Source of the DNA: Lichenostomus cassidix
Taxonomy: Eukaryota; Chordata; Aves; Passeriformes; Meliphagidae
NCBI GenBank assembly: GCA_008360975.2
Contig: CM039184.1
Span: 68,799,056-68,863,055 of the forward strand
Length of the DNA: 64,000 bases
Direction: 5' to 3'
Each line of letters opens with the position of its first letter. Positions within the stretch are counted from its first letter, which is position 1. The translations under genes were made by a program, and so were the position numbers. Of this stretch, positions 1 through 12,900 are shown in pieces. The notes beneath the pieces are model-generated. The model was not told where the DNA came from. It ran no database searches and saw only the letters and a list, made by a program, of their open reading frames with translations.

Positions 1-745
1 CACAACCTCATATAGAGAATCTACACATGGTCTACTGTCAGAGCAAGCACTTGTACAAGATAGTTGAGCAGCCAGGTCAAAGAGGTAGAGCAACTGAAAA
101 ATGTTTTGACTATGTTTTGGCTGCTCAGACATGAGACATGTAACGATCAGACCTTGTCTTGGCTCTTTGCTAGCAGAATGTCTGCTGTAGAGCACTGTGT
201 GCCTAACTCTGGTCTCTGCCAGACCCATCTGTAGGTATCTAAATCCTTCCTGTTCCCCACTGTTGGAAGGAGGAACTTCTAAGCCAGCCTGTGTGCAGGG
301 GGTTGGCTTTCCCTATGATGTACTCAACATACATGGAAGAGTTAGCTTTGAAGTCAATTTAGACACCTTTGAAAATATGATGCTTTGCTTATGCAATCAT
401 AAAGTACATCGTAAAGAACAGTTCTGCTTACACTGGTAGAGTTGCATGTGTGTCTAATTGGGAATACCTGATCAAATTACCTGTTCACTGTTCAGGAAAG
501 TACACACAGTATTGAGGTAATCAGGCCAAAAGCTTAGCACATTAGTTATTTTGTTTTGTTAAAATAACCATATCGTTTGATGTGATCATTAAAGTTAAGT
601 TGATATAAGTTTATTGTTTTACACTTGTAAGAATTTTTTTAACTTCACCCTGTTAATGAACAAATCTGGTCTGATACTCACAGGTGTTAGCTGAAATTAG
701 CATTACATCTAATTAAATGTATTTGTTCATATTCTTCTCCTGTAG
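1..745 (+). other. EVC2: EVC2 intron, partial (upstream of first visible exon)
   Basis: Non-coding DNA leading to the acceptor at 744-745. An 80-codon frame at 197-439 has no splice sites in phase and no recognisable content. I see no exon or repeat here. Confidence 0.6.
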
Positions 746-921
746 GGTGACATTGAAGAGCTAATGGATTTTTTGCAATCTAGCAAGAAATATCACCTGA
801 GTAGAAGATTTTCTTACAGAGAGTGTCTTATAAGTAAGATACAGTCAAGGGATTCTCATGTCTCTGCTCTTATAAATGCAGCAGCAGCCCAGATATCAAG
901 TCTGATTAATAAGATGGAAAG
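746..921 (+). CDS. EVC2: EVC2 coding exon (probably exon 12)
   Basis: The acceptor is ttcttctcctgtag and the donor is AAAG|gtaaat. The exon opens in phase 0 (GDIEELMDFLQSS) and ends two bases into a codon, completed as Arg by the next exon. The 58 full codons are predicted helical, with an Ala-rich run (INAAAAQISSLINK) near the end. No ATG start context is present, so this is an internal exon; upstream exons are outside the window. The exon number assumes the last exon corresponds to human exon 22. Confidence 0.8.
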
Positions 922-3900
922 GTAAATATCTCAATTGTTTCCTTGTCAGCCATTTGATTATGTTATCTCACAGACAACAGAATACTCTTCAAAAGTCTTT
1001 TTTCTGTGTAACCTAGCAGGAGAGTTGCATAAAAGTGTTATCTTTTAGTTAATTCTAAGGAAATATTTTGTAACTGATTGATTTTGTTAGTTAAATCCCA
1101 GCAGGTGCTAAGGTGAGGTTTTGTTGTCTGTGTCCACTTTGTACAGCACAGAGATGAATTGCTGGTAACATTTGTAGTACCTGTTTTTAGTTCTGACTTC
1201 AGTGGGAGCCAGACTCATGTAAGATTCTCAATGTCTTTATACATCCATTAGTTGTGTAAATAGTCATCAATCATGTGAAAACTCACACCAGAGTCCATTG
1301 CAACATGTACCAGTTAAGACCATTTGTCTATGTTCTTTATGCACAAATATCTGGATTTAACAGAAAAGAACAATTTTGATTCACTTGTGATTGAGTGTGT
1401 CTGAGGAGCTGGATGTACAGTTTCTCTTTTCAAGCTGAAAATCATCAATATTTTCTAAAGAAAGCAGATTGTTTATAAATAATGTAACTGGAGGATCTTG
1501 ACTAGCAGAGAATACACCTGTTGCAGGGAATTTAAAATGTAAAGTTACAAGTAGACCTGGAAATGGACTGTTGTAATACACTCATTTAATTTATTTGGGA
1601 TCTCATACCTGACCCACTGATAGAGTACTCTGTGATAGGATACTGAGAATCGAGGTGGAGAGGTAGAAATGGTGACTTAGCAGACACAGAGATGTAGTTA
1701 TTTAAAATTGTGTGACAATGAGTAGCACATCGTGCTGCTACCCAGAGAACTGTGTTAATTTGGCATTTGGAGAGATTAGTGAGGAGCCTGCCAAGGCAGC
1801 AAAATATGTCAGTGTACAGGAAAACAGCCTAGCACTGCTGCTGTTGGTCCTGTGCATGCAGCTGTATTTGTATATTTGAGATACCTGTATTGATGTCACT
1901 TGCTGACAATATGTGAAATGTGTGTTAAGAGTGCAAGATGAACATTGGTCTTTATGGTGTGTTTTTTCTTTCATAATGTTAACTTAATTTAAAAATAGTT
2001 TAGTATTAGGAAGCAGGAAGTCTGTTAAAAGCTACCAAAGATTGCATCTCTTTATATGACAAAATAAATTATCTGGGTTTTTTGGCATCTTTTCCTTACT
2101 TTTCTTTGTGATTGTCCTGTGTGCTGCCTCACTGGAATCACTCCCTAAGTTTAGCTTGAATCACCCTGAGTTTAGCCTCGAGATTCATTGGTTGGAGAGA
2201 GCTTCTTCCAGTAGTCTTGCACTGCTTTACTAAGGTCTGCAGCTGTGTGGCTCAAAGACAAAAATGTCCTGGGATAGGAAATGTAATTCAGACACATTTT
2301 TCACAGAGAGTTTCCTTCCATCAGTTCATGCCTCTTTTTGGAATTGTATTATGAGAAGGTCTGAGATGTTTTCACAGATGTATGTGGTTATGTAAAAAGC
2401 TTTTGTGAGAAACTCACCTGTCCGACCATTGCAGTGAACAGCTGGGACTTCTCAGGCTGAAAAAATAGGTTTTGCCCATTGTTTGATGCCTGTTATTGCA
2501 CCTAACAGTCACAAAACAAATCAACTATAAAACAGAAAGGAAAGGTGTGGTATTAGTAATCCAGGGCCTCATGGGTCTCATGGGTACATAATAAATGTAT
2601 TAAAAAACCTTTCAAAACCTTCCAAAACCTTCCAAACTACCCAGAAACTTCCAAAAGCAGCAAGCACCATTACCAAGATGAAAAACTAATTTTTCTAGCA
2701 CTCTTCTATTAAACTTTTGGAGTATGCAGTGGTTGGTTGTCTGTGGACAAAGGAGACATGCCCATAGTTGGAGATATCATTTGTAGAAAAGCAATTCCAT
2801 TTTGCTTTCTGGGACTAGAACTAGTTATTTTCCTGTAACTTCCCACACCTGCTGCAGCAGTAATTCCTCTCAGACAAATATTGGCCAAACTGTAATAATT
2901 CATTCTTTAGTTGGTATGGTTATAAAACTCCAGAATGTAGCTATTTTCATTTATTTGTTTGTGTTTTATTTTCTCCAAGCAAACTGAAATCTCCTAGTAT
3001 AACTCATAAGAAATTTATAATTACATGACACAGGCTTGTATTTGGGTTTCTGGCTAGAAAGTGGTTTTGGGAAATGAGAGAATTGGGGAATTGTTTTTTA
3101 CAAATTGGAGAGTTAAAATTTGAGCAGCAAGACAAGTCTTGTCTGAATGACTGGTACTTTAAATTTGTATCCATAGTATCTTTTTATTTTTCACTTTAGC
3201 ATTGAGTCTGCTTGTCTAAATATAGATACAGGTCTGTCTCAATCAATTTTGTCCACTTTATAATAGAGTGCCTTAAACGTGCTGTGATAAATGGAATTTA
3301 AAAGTGCAGAACTTTGAATGGAGAAAAGAGAAAATATATAGATTAGAGATAGCACAGATAGATAAACCAGCAGATAGATATTGAGGGGAGAAGTATTTTA
3401 AAAATGAAACTTAATAGTATGTTTAAAATTTATCAGATAGCAAGGCAATTTCAAATTAACATGAAGAGGACTCTGTGTGGCCAGAAATTAATGTTATAAA
3501 AAGGAAAATAAACCAATTTTGTGGAGGGCTGTGAACATTTTAAATAGAGCAGCCAGCTTTCAGGTTGGGCTTTCTAAATACAGTATTTAAATAAAATGTC
3601 CCATTTGTCAGGACTAGTTTTTGATTACTCAGTGTCTTTTGAAAATCAAATCTGGACTCCCATGCCAAAAGGCAGGAAAGGAGGTTTTAAAATATAATCT
3701 TTAATCATGGATATGAGGGATGTCTTCAGAGTCTTTTCATGTTTTTTTTCTTAAAGAATAATGAGCAAAAGGGAAATACTTGAGGCAATGTTTATCTTAG
3801 CTTGTTCTTGCTATCAGCAGAGGTGCAAGGTTCTTAATGTTTTTGAGCTATAACATCTGTAAAACATTGTGTTACTTTTTTGCCAGTATCTTCTTGTTCA

Positions 3901-6900
3901 CAAGAAATTTCTTTCTTCTTCAGTCTCTTAAAAAGTGAATCCAGTTCTTGTGACTCATGAGGTACAAACAATTGCAAGCTCCTTTATAAATTCCTCGAAA
4001 ATTTAAATTTTTGTAAGACCTCAAGAATTTCTTCTGTATTGTTTCTAAAGTGGTCAAAAGACTCTCCAAAGATTGCAGCAAAGCACCTTGTGCTGGTCTC
4101 GTTCTTTTTAATAATCACCATTTATATGGACCTTGTCTGTAGAAAGTAGTTTTCCAATGGTGTCTTGGCTGGATATTTCTGGAAGTCAGTGCTGGAAAGT
4201 GAATGCCTCAAGCAGTAAAGCATCAGTATGAAGTTTTCTAATAATCTCTTAAAACCTTTTGTGCTTTAAACACTCTGCTATATAGGGCATTCATTGCCCA
4301 GAATTATTTACATGAATTCTGATCTGGGCACTGGCAAGATACCAGTTCAGCAGATGATATCCTGATGTAGCTGGAGTAGCATGGGCAGAGTCATGCAAGT
4401 TCTCTCTGTAGTTTCTGTATGCTGATGAGATTCAGCCTCTGTGTACATTCAGGCCTGAACAACTTCTGCTTCATATCTATCTCTGTTTTGCTTTAGTGAT
4501 GGTTCTGCGCCTTCTCTAGCTTTAATGAAATAATTTTCCTTTGCTGGGCTCCAACATCCCTTTGTTGGCTCTCTGTAACATCACATACAAAGTCCTATTT
4601 TTTTACTTTAGTGCCCTCACTCCTTGTTTGCTCCTTAATTTGTTGGCTTCTGTTCAATACAGAGAAGTCAAGGTCTCCCTCTGACTGACCTGTGATGCTG
4701 CTGCTGTTGGCTACCCACTTCACCTCTGTCCCTTCCTTGGTGCTCCCTGCCTTTGGGAGGATCTCCCTTTAAACATCCTTGTCATTACCACGGTATTCTC
4801 CTTCATTAAAATTCTCTTTGTTCAAAGACATGTGCCTGCACATTTCTTCAGTGATTAAATGTCTGGTATGCTGAGACCAGGCAGTTTATCATACAGTCTA
4901 TACTGGCTCATTATCTTTCTCCTCTCCTTTTGTTTTGCATTTCTGCCCAAAGTCCTTTGAGAGCAGGACACCTTTTATTCCTAATACTGTAATCGTTTTT
5001 ATATTGTATTTATATGAAACCAGAAATGAAGGTGTCCTGCCAGGATTGAATCTCTTAGGAATTACCATAACACTGATTAATATAAGTTGGCACACAAACT
5101 GACATAGGCTTCTGTGGTGGGATACTGCATCACCTGCAGTTTTAGTTGTGGACATACTGGCTCTCTAAATAAATCAATTTAAATCATGTAGACCTTTTTT
5201 TCCTTAATCCTGAAAATAGGTAGCTCTATATCATCTTCCTATCATTCTATGTTGCATGACTTTTCTGAAACTTTCATTTGCTGTGTGGTTCCAGCACATC
5301 TATCTTTTTCTCTTGCAGACTCTTTTCACTGCTCTGGACAGGGATTTTAATTGGATGCAGCAAGCCTGGGTTTATTTCCTCAGTACAAGAAAGGATGAAG
5401 GTGTTAAAAATAATATCTTGGTTATTATCTTTCCTCCGTTCCTCACCATAATTAATTACCTTGGTGCTGTTGGGTGTTTTTTTGACAAAATTCTGAATTT
5501 TAACATCGATTAGTTTCAAGGCAGAAATTACTAGGTCAAGAATGATGTTTGGTGGATTACTCTCAATATACTGAGAGGTATTTTAATCCTCTTTGCAGAT
5601 TAAAGAAATGCAATAGATAGACTTCGAAAAAGCTCTGGAAAAAGAGACTGTCTTTGGTTGACATAGCTGTGATAAAGCACATCTAGTTTCTATCCAGCAC
5701 ATACATTATATAGGGGATGATCTTGCTCAGATAGATGGAAAGATGTGAATTATTCTCCTTGAGCAGAAGATGGAAAGGTGTGAATTATGGGATCTAGCCA
5801 TCATGGTTACAGTGGCTGCAAACAAGCTAATATAGTAATCTATTTTAGCACTTATTTTGAGGATTTCGGTTGTAATTAAGTTGGCACAATATCAATAAAT
5901 CCTAATAAACCAAAATGAGACTCTCCTTTCTGGAGAAGGGCTTGCTTGCTACATTTAGCTGCTTCTTTAATTTAAGAATTGGGCCAGGTATCACACTGGA
6001 ATGGAACCTTGAAAGCCCTGAATTCATCTGAGTCCTGGCTCTGTGTGTAATGTTCATGTCTTCAAAAAAATGGGGACTGGATAAGTAAACTAGAAGGTAT
6101 CTGGATAACATCCAGGTTCAGCACAGGAATTGGTGCTTTCAGTTCAAAATTCCACGTTGACCTTTTCAACACCACATTTTGTAAGTCCACTGTACTTAAT
6201 AGAAAGTACAAGTCAAACTGTACTGGAAGTCAAAGCTGTCCAACAGCCTGGTCTGAATTAAAATATTCTTTTATTCTTCTGTTGAATAAGAAAGGTTTGG
6301 GGAACTTCTAGTATAAATGTAATAGCAGGTAAGTTCTGAAATTCAATTTGAATTTGTGGAGAGGGAGATTTTTGTAACTGTTGCAGGCACTGTTGAGTTC
6401 TTGTTTTCTCTTTGATATTTAATATTGTAGCAACTGGAGGTAGACCATGGTATGGAACTGCATTTAAAAGGAGTGGGCTTATGACTGACAATTTGCTGTT
6501 TCTGATAATTGTATTTTGCTATTATTTTGAAACTTTTATAGGAAGTCTGAGTATAAATATTTTGTGAGTATGATTGTTTTGTATCTTAAAAATAATTTTT
6601 TGTTCTCTTTACTTGATTACAAAAGAGAAATGTGTTTTTAATGAGGAGAAGGAGTTGTAAAAGACATAAAATTGCATTCCAGGGGCATTAAATGAAAAAA
6701 AAAATTAAATATGAATAATATATAAGCTTTAAAATGTCTCATTTGAATATCACTTACATTACAAACTGAAGTGTAATTGGTTTTACACTTGCCTTCCCTT
6801 CCTTTCTTCCTTCTTTCTGTTTCCTTTTCATACACCTTCACAAAATGCCTCAATTCTGTGCTCATCTCTGAAATTGTCCTTCTGTTATCCCCTTTCTTCT

Positions 6901-9900
6901 TTAATTCTCCCAGGTGTCCCTGCTAAAGAAACAACGATCATTCTCTGTGTATTTTGCTGAGCCTTTTTATGGTACTAGTTGTCTCAGATATCCTTTTGCT
7001 CCTAAGAATTTGGGATAACAGGCTTCTAACACTGTTATTACAGAGCAGGTCATCTACCTGAAAGTCATTTGGGAATGCTGCTGGACCGAGCTGAGACTGA
7101 AATTAATTTTGTTAAACAGAAATTTGATCATGATTTAAAACAAGAAAAGCAGAAGCTTTGCCAGAAACTCATTACCAAGCGAAGGCGGGAAATGCTGCAA
7201 AAGGTAATTATTTTCAGCGTATTTATTTTCATAGGGCTTATCATGAATTAGAAATTGAATTAATTGAAAAATAAAATGTAGTTCTTACAACAGGGGTCAA
7301 CCCTGCCGGGAACATGGTTGAAAATAAGTGTCAGTTGGTTTTAGCTGTGTACCACCATGTTCTGTAGTAGTCATGCAGTAATTCATAGCTTTCTTCTAGA
7401 AAAACCTGCAAAAAAGTAACTTAACTTCAGCTTAGCTGGAGAAACTTCTGAAGCCCCTCTGCTTAGTGTCCAAGGGGGTCATGACAAGCCTCTGTAAGAT
7501 GCAGACAGGCAAAAGCCAGTGCAGGTTCAGGAGTTGGTGAGGGAGATGGCTCAGATGACAGTCACCATTTGCTGTGGGTTTCTGGCTATGTGTGACCTGA
7601 GTGACTTCGACAGCTCAGTTACAATTCAGCCACAAACCAAAACTATTTAAAAGATGTTCTACCTGTGGTTGCTTGTGGTAGAACTCAGCTATCTAAAAAT
7701 CAAAGGTAACTCCAAAACATACAAGTCATCTCATAATGTAAATGACTTGCAGGTGATCTGAAAGGGAGTTGTTATTCAAAGATATACTTCAAAGTTAATC
7801 TTATTCTGCCTAAAAGATGTGGAAAAAACTATCTTGGATTAAATGGTATTTATTTTAGTTCACTCAAGTTAGGTGAGGTTGATCTTATCTTTTGTAGGAT
7901 GTGTTTCAGTGCTGGGTGCTCTTTAACAGATACCAGTGTGAGCATAGAGAGCAGGCCTGCTGATGGCAATGTCATTTGTTGTATTTATTCTCAGTGTAGG
8001 TAGCTTTGGTTTAGCTTTCAAATGAAATTGCAAGATGGGGAAAATAAAAACAACCCACCACTTTTTTCCCCCTAATTTTTTAAAATTCTTTTCCTTCTTT
8101 GCTGTTTGATCCAGATTAATTTCTGGAATGCTGCTAGATCACTGAAGTTCAGCTAGTTGAGATTATGTCAAACCACATGATCATGCATTTGTTTAGATGT
8201 TAGCCCTTTTATCTAGAAACAGGCCATATTATCACAGCCTTTGTATCTGATAATAGTCTGAGTTATCACAGACCTGCTAGGTGCTCACAAAACCAACCTG
8301 TTGGTACAGAGCACTAGGTAAGCCTCTGGACATTGAAAAGAAGTTTCAAGGACACAGAAAAGCAAAAGACACTTCCTTTTGTGTTGCTGTGAAATTCATT
8401 CTTGAGCTAGAATTTGAGATGTTCCTTTTTCTTAACTTTGTTCTTCCTTTTGGTAAATGAATCAGCAGAAAGAGCTTCAGAAGGAGCAGCTGTCACTTAC
8501 AGACCCCTTCAAAACTACTAATGAGATCACTCACTACCTGAGATGCTGGAAAAATCTTCTGAGTGATCACACCATTGAATTTGAAGAACTTACTGAAAAG
8601 CTTGACAATGAGGCCAGTGAAGAGCTCAAAGAGCTTCTATTTAGTCTAACAGAGAAAGCCACTGAAGAGCTTAAACGTGTTCAGTGTGCAGTGTTTGTGC
8701 AAGAACTGCTCAAGCTCAATGTGCCAAAATTGTTCCTGCTGGAAGCTGTGGAGGAGCACAAAAAAGAGATGGTTGTTAAACATGGACAGCTTGAAAGGGA
8801 AGAACGTGACAAGAGCATGGCTGCTGAAGAGCTGCTTGAGCTCACCAGGCAGAAGCTAAGCCAAGAGCTTGAAACAGGCATTTCAGAACAAAAGAAAATA
8901 AGGAGCTGGGAACAGTCAGTATTCATGCAAGTATCTCTCTTCATTTCTTTCTTAGTTACTATTGCAAATAGAAGAGCTCTAGGAGTTTTCACACCTTTCC
9001 AGTTGTAATTCCTAATGATCAGTTCTCTATTGGGCACTTAGAAATTGATTTTTTTTTCCAAGCACTCAGCCTATGTGGCATGAGTGGAAATCCCAGGAAA
9101 CAGCAGTCTTGAAACTAAAAACATGAAATGAAACTTTTATACTTCCATTCATTCCATGAGAGATTTCACTTACACATCTTTCATTTTTATTCTCAGTCTA
9201 TTCTTTGAGGTCCTGCACTTTGGAATTGCCAATTAGTATGTCAGACCTAATTGGCCCCACGTCCAAGTTCAATATATTCCTTCTAGCCACAAGTCAAGCC
9301 TTGCTCATTGGGTTTGTTTGAAGCTTTGCCCCAGTATTTCCACAGTCCCTAAGTACACAATGCAGTATCCTACCTCTCCAGCTCATGGCTCCACGTGTCA
9401 GACTCTGCTGCTCTGGCCTGCTGACAGAGTGGCCCTGGCACCAAGCCCTGAGCCAGACAGGCAGCATGGCACAGGCAGTGCTGCAGAGAGGATTTCTGGC
9501 TGCTGGAAGTGTTATGGTCATCGCTGCCTGCTACAGTGTGACCCTGGGGAGGTGGGAAAGCAGGTGGTGGCCTTGCCACAGCTGGGGGACCTTGCACAGG
9601 GACAGCCCATGGCTGTGGCCAGGAGTGGTTGTGCCTCTGAATGGGCAGCAAGGTCCCTGACAGATCAGGGAGTGTTTGCTAGCATTTCTTCTTAGCTTTC
9701 AAATACATTTCTGTCTGGTTGTTAGATTGCCTGAATATTTGCACTACTACATTTCCTATACTATTTCTATTTAATAAGAGACATTGTTAGAGATATGGGA
9801 ACATGAAAAAATGAAACAGCAGCTTTAGGGGAAGCGACTGGAACAGGCAAACCTATAATAGGCTGTGTGGCCCTGAAGAAAATGTAGCAGGCATAAGAGA

Positions 9901-12900
9901 TTGAACAGGGAGGGGGAAAAAAAAGAGAAAGGAAAAGAGACTGGTAAAAGGTTCTCCTTCATACTTCTTCTTTAAAGCAAAATAGATTTGTATGGGCAGT
10001 TTTATCCAGACAGAATCTTTATAAGTTTTTCTGCCACATGTTGTAAAACCAAATAACAGGAATATAAAAAGAAAATCTACCCATTACATTTGCTTTGTTC
10101 AGGGAACAAAATATACTCTTTCCCATTGTTCTAATCAGTTCTTTCCCATCGGTTCTAATTTCAAGGGCTTTGTATTTTATTCAGCATTTTAAATACTTTC
10201 CTATAAGTCATTTATATGTATTTTCCAGCTTCTCTTACTATGTCTTGTTTACATTGCTGAGAGCAGACCTGCAGGAATATGGAAATAGATTGTATGACCC
10301 AACAGGACTTTCCTGTTTCTAACTTAGAATTCTATAATAACTGTGTTCCAACCTGCAGCGTGCCTGTCGTATTTGTTAGATGTTATCTTTATTTGAAGCA
10401 ACAGTAAGCTGCTTGGGTTTTTTTTGGTAAAATGCAAGAAAATTGTACAAAAAAATACAGCAACAACTGTCCTATCAAAAGCCCCTTTAAATCTGTCACT
10501 GTCTTTTTTCAGTCCATTGTCTGTCAATTATGGTATTTTGATGACAGATGCCAGCTCTCATGTTTATGTTCTCATCTGCTATCTGGTTTTCACAGAGAAT
10601 TACTTTGAATGAAAGCTTTTCATTTTTGTTGCTTATCAAAGAGACCATGGGTTAGTCCAAAATATTTATGAAGATTGTTAATGCTTAAAATCCTTTTTAA
10701 ATATAGACATGGAAAAACTCTATTTGCTGTACTTTATTTCAAGTCTCTGCCTATATATTTATATAGATGGATTTATAGCGTGGATTTTCTTCCATGAGTC
10801 TAAGACAACATGACAAATACTATAAATGGATATTTGGAGTTGTCTTAAAGTAATTTTTTGAAGGGAAAAAACCTCATGCATTAAAAATATATTAATTAAG
10901 AATATAATTGTTCTTTGCTGAATCAATAGATAGAAATAAGGAGTTCTTAACTCAAATATTTTAGAGAAATGATGAAGTAGTATAGGCCTGTTATATATTG
11001 AATGAAAGCATCACTGCTATTTAAACATGCAGTATAATATATTTTTCAATGAAAACTACTCTTTAAAAAACATGCTGTTCATGTTTTAAACACTAGCAGT
11101 TTTTTGTGGAATAAAACAAATCAAAGTATGCTATTTTTAATGAAATATTCTTGAGGATATAAGATAAGCAAGGTAAGAAGACAAATTTAATCTCAGGTTA
11201 ATCAGAACTGAGCATGCTTTATCTTTAAGTCAACTTCAGTTTGACTCGATAAGTTCCTCAGAGATCTGTGTTGAGAACCTCACTTCCACAAAATGGGAAC
11301 TTTGAGTAATTCAAATTACTGTTAAAATATATGTTGTTGTTCAGACTGCAAAGAGCCTTTTTACAAATAACAGCTGGAACCCTTGTGAATTGATGATGGA
11401 AGGGATGACACATGTGTTTATAACAGAGAGAGACTATTTTTTCCTTCTCAGTAGCTGTGCCTGCTAAGTGCTGAGAAAAGCACAGGAAGGCGTTTTGGGA
11501 AGCTTTTATCTTGATTTCAGCTGAAGTCCAGGAATTGTATTGTCTGAAGAGGTGGAAGGATTCTATTCATAGGAAATGTACTAAAAATATTAATTTCTTT
11601 TTAAAATATTCAAAAGCTGGTTTCCTTTGAAAATGGAGTTTTACAGTCCAGGAAATTCTGTATGCAGAATTTATATTATCCTCAAGGATATTTTGTGCTT
11701 GCTGAGCAGTTCATTGCTGTGTGTGGAATCCCTAACTGATACATGAAATACACCAAAAAAAGGATGATCACTGCTGACTAAAGTGTTTGTGTGCATGTCT
11801 CTTACGTTTTATGCAATATTGCAATATCATTGAACAGCAAATGGCTCTTTTTTTTAACAGGCAACTTCTAAGTTTACCCCTCTCACTCTCGGAAGAGGAG
11901 ATGCTTAGAATGAGGCAAGAGTTGCACTGCTGCTTCTCCCAGGTGGACAGCAGCTTGGCTTGGCCCAAGATAAGAGCAAGAACCTTGCTTCAGGCTTTTG
12001 AGGTGGAGCAGAGGGACGCCGAGGTGCTGAAAGTTGATCAGAATTTAGCAGTGAGCAACAAACAGGTGGGAACAGTGTGGGGATGTGGGAGAGGTTCCTG
12101 GTGGTGCCTGTGGCTGCTGGCTTTGGCTGCACATCTGGGTCTGTGGTTCCTTCTCAGGTGCTACAGCAGTGCTCACTTTTCCTGTCTGCATGGACCAGTG
12201 GACTTAAGGATAATTGTTTGGGCAGCAGTTGGATAAATAGGTTTTTGCACATAAACCTGTGAATTTCTGCTGCTTTTGTGAAAGTTTTGGGAGTTTCTGA
12301 AAAGGAATGGCCTACATTGTTATTTCTGTTTGGGAAGGTAAAGTTCCTGAATTAGATGGCCTTTCTTGGCAAGAAATGAGGTGTGATTCTTAAAAAGATT
12401 TAAGTGTATGCAGACAGTTTGGGGTTTTTTCCCACATCTAAATGTGAAGAAGGTGAGGCATACTCAATGTCAGAGAAATGTTTTCAACAAGGAGTCTGTC
12501 TGCCTATCAAATCTAGCACATTTTTAAAGAACCCTGTGAGGGGTGTGTAATTCCTTCAGCAAAGTGTAAAAGCTGTGGAATCAGAAATAGTTTTCAGTTC
12601 TTATAAAGTATGGGGGAAAAAAGTGTTTTCTGTCTGAATTGTATCTAATACCATCTTAAAAAGGAGGACTTGCCCTTGCTTTGTTTTGGTTCGGTTATGT
12701 TTTCTAAACATGTAAACTACCTTGGGTTAATTGTGCTAGGAATTAGCCTAGTTCAAAGCCTTAATAGTTTTTAAAGTACTAAAGGAGGGAAATGACTTTG
12801 CAAAACCTTATAGTTGAACAGATGTTATCATTTCCCCAAGAGTACATATACTTAGTTGGTATTCTTGTAAAGAAATAGAAAGGTCAAGAATAATTTGATT

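Noticed and set aside
5256..5519. Open frames on both strands, with a ctcttgcag acceptor-like site at about 5318
   Set aside because: The flanking EVC2 exons already join in phase (a split Arg codon), the frame lacks a usable donor in the right phase, and the peptide is unlike the rest of EVC2.
8457..8459. ATG that could start a 183-codon protein
   Set aside because: It lies in the intron just before the acceptor; the following codons are an internal EVC2 exon and the end of the frame runs past the donor.
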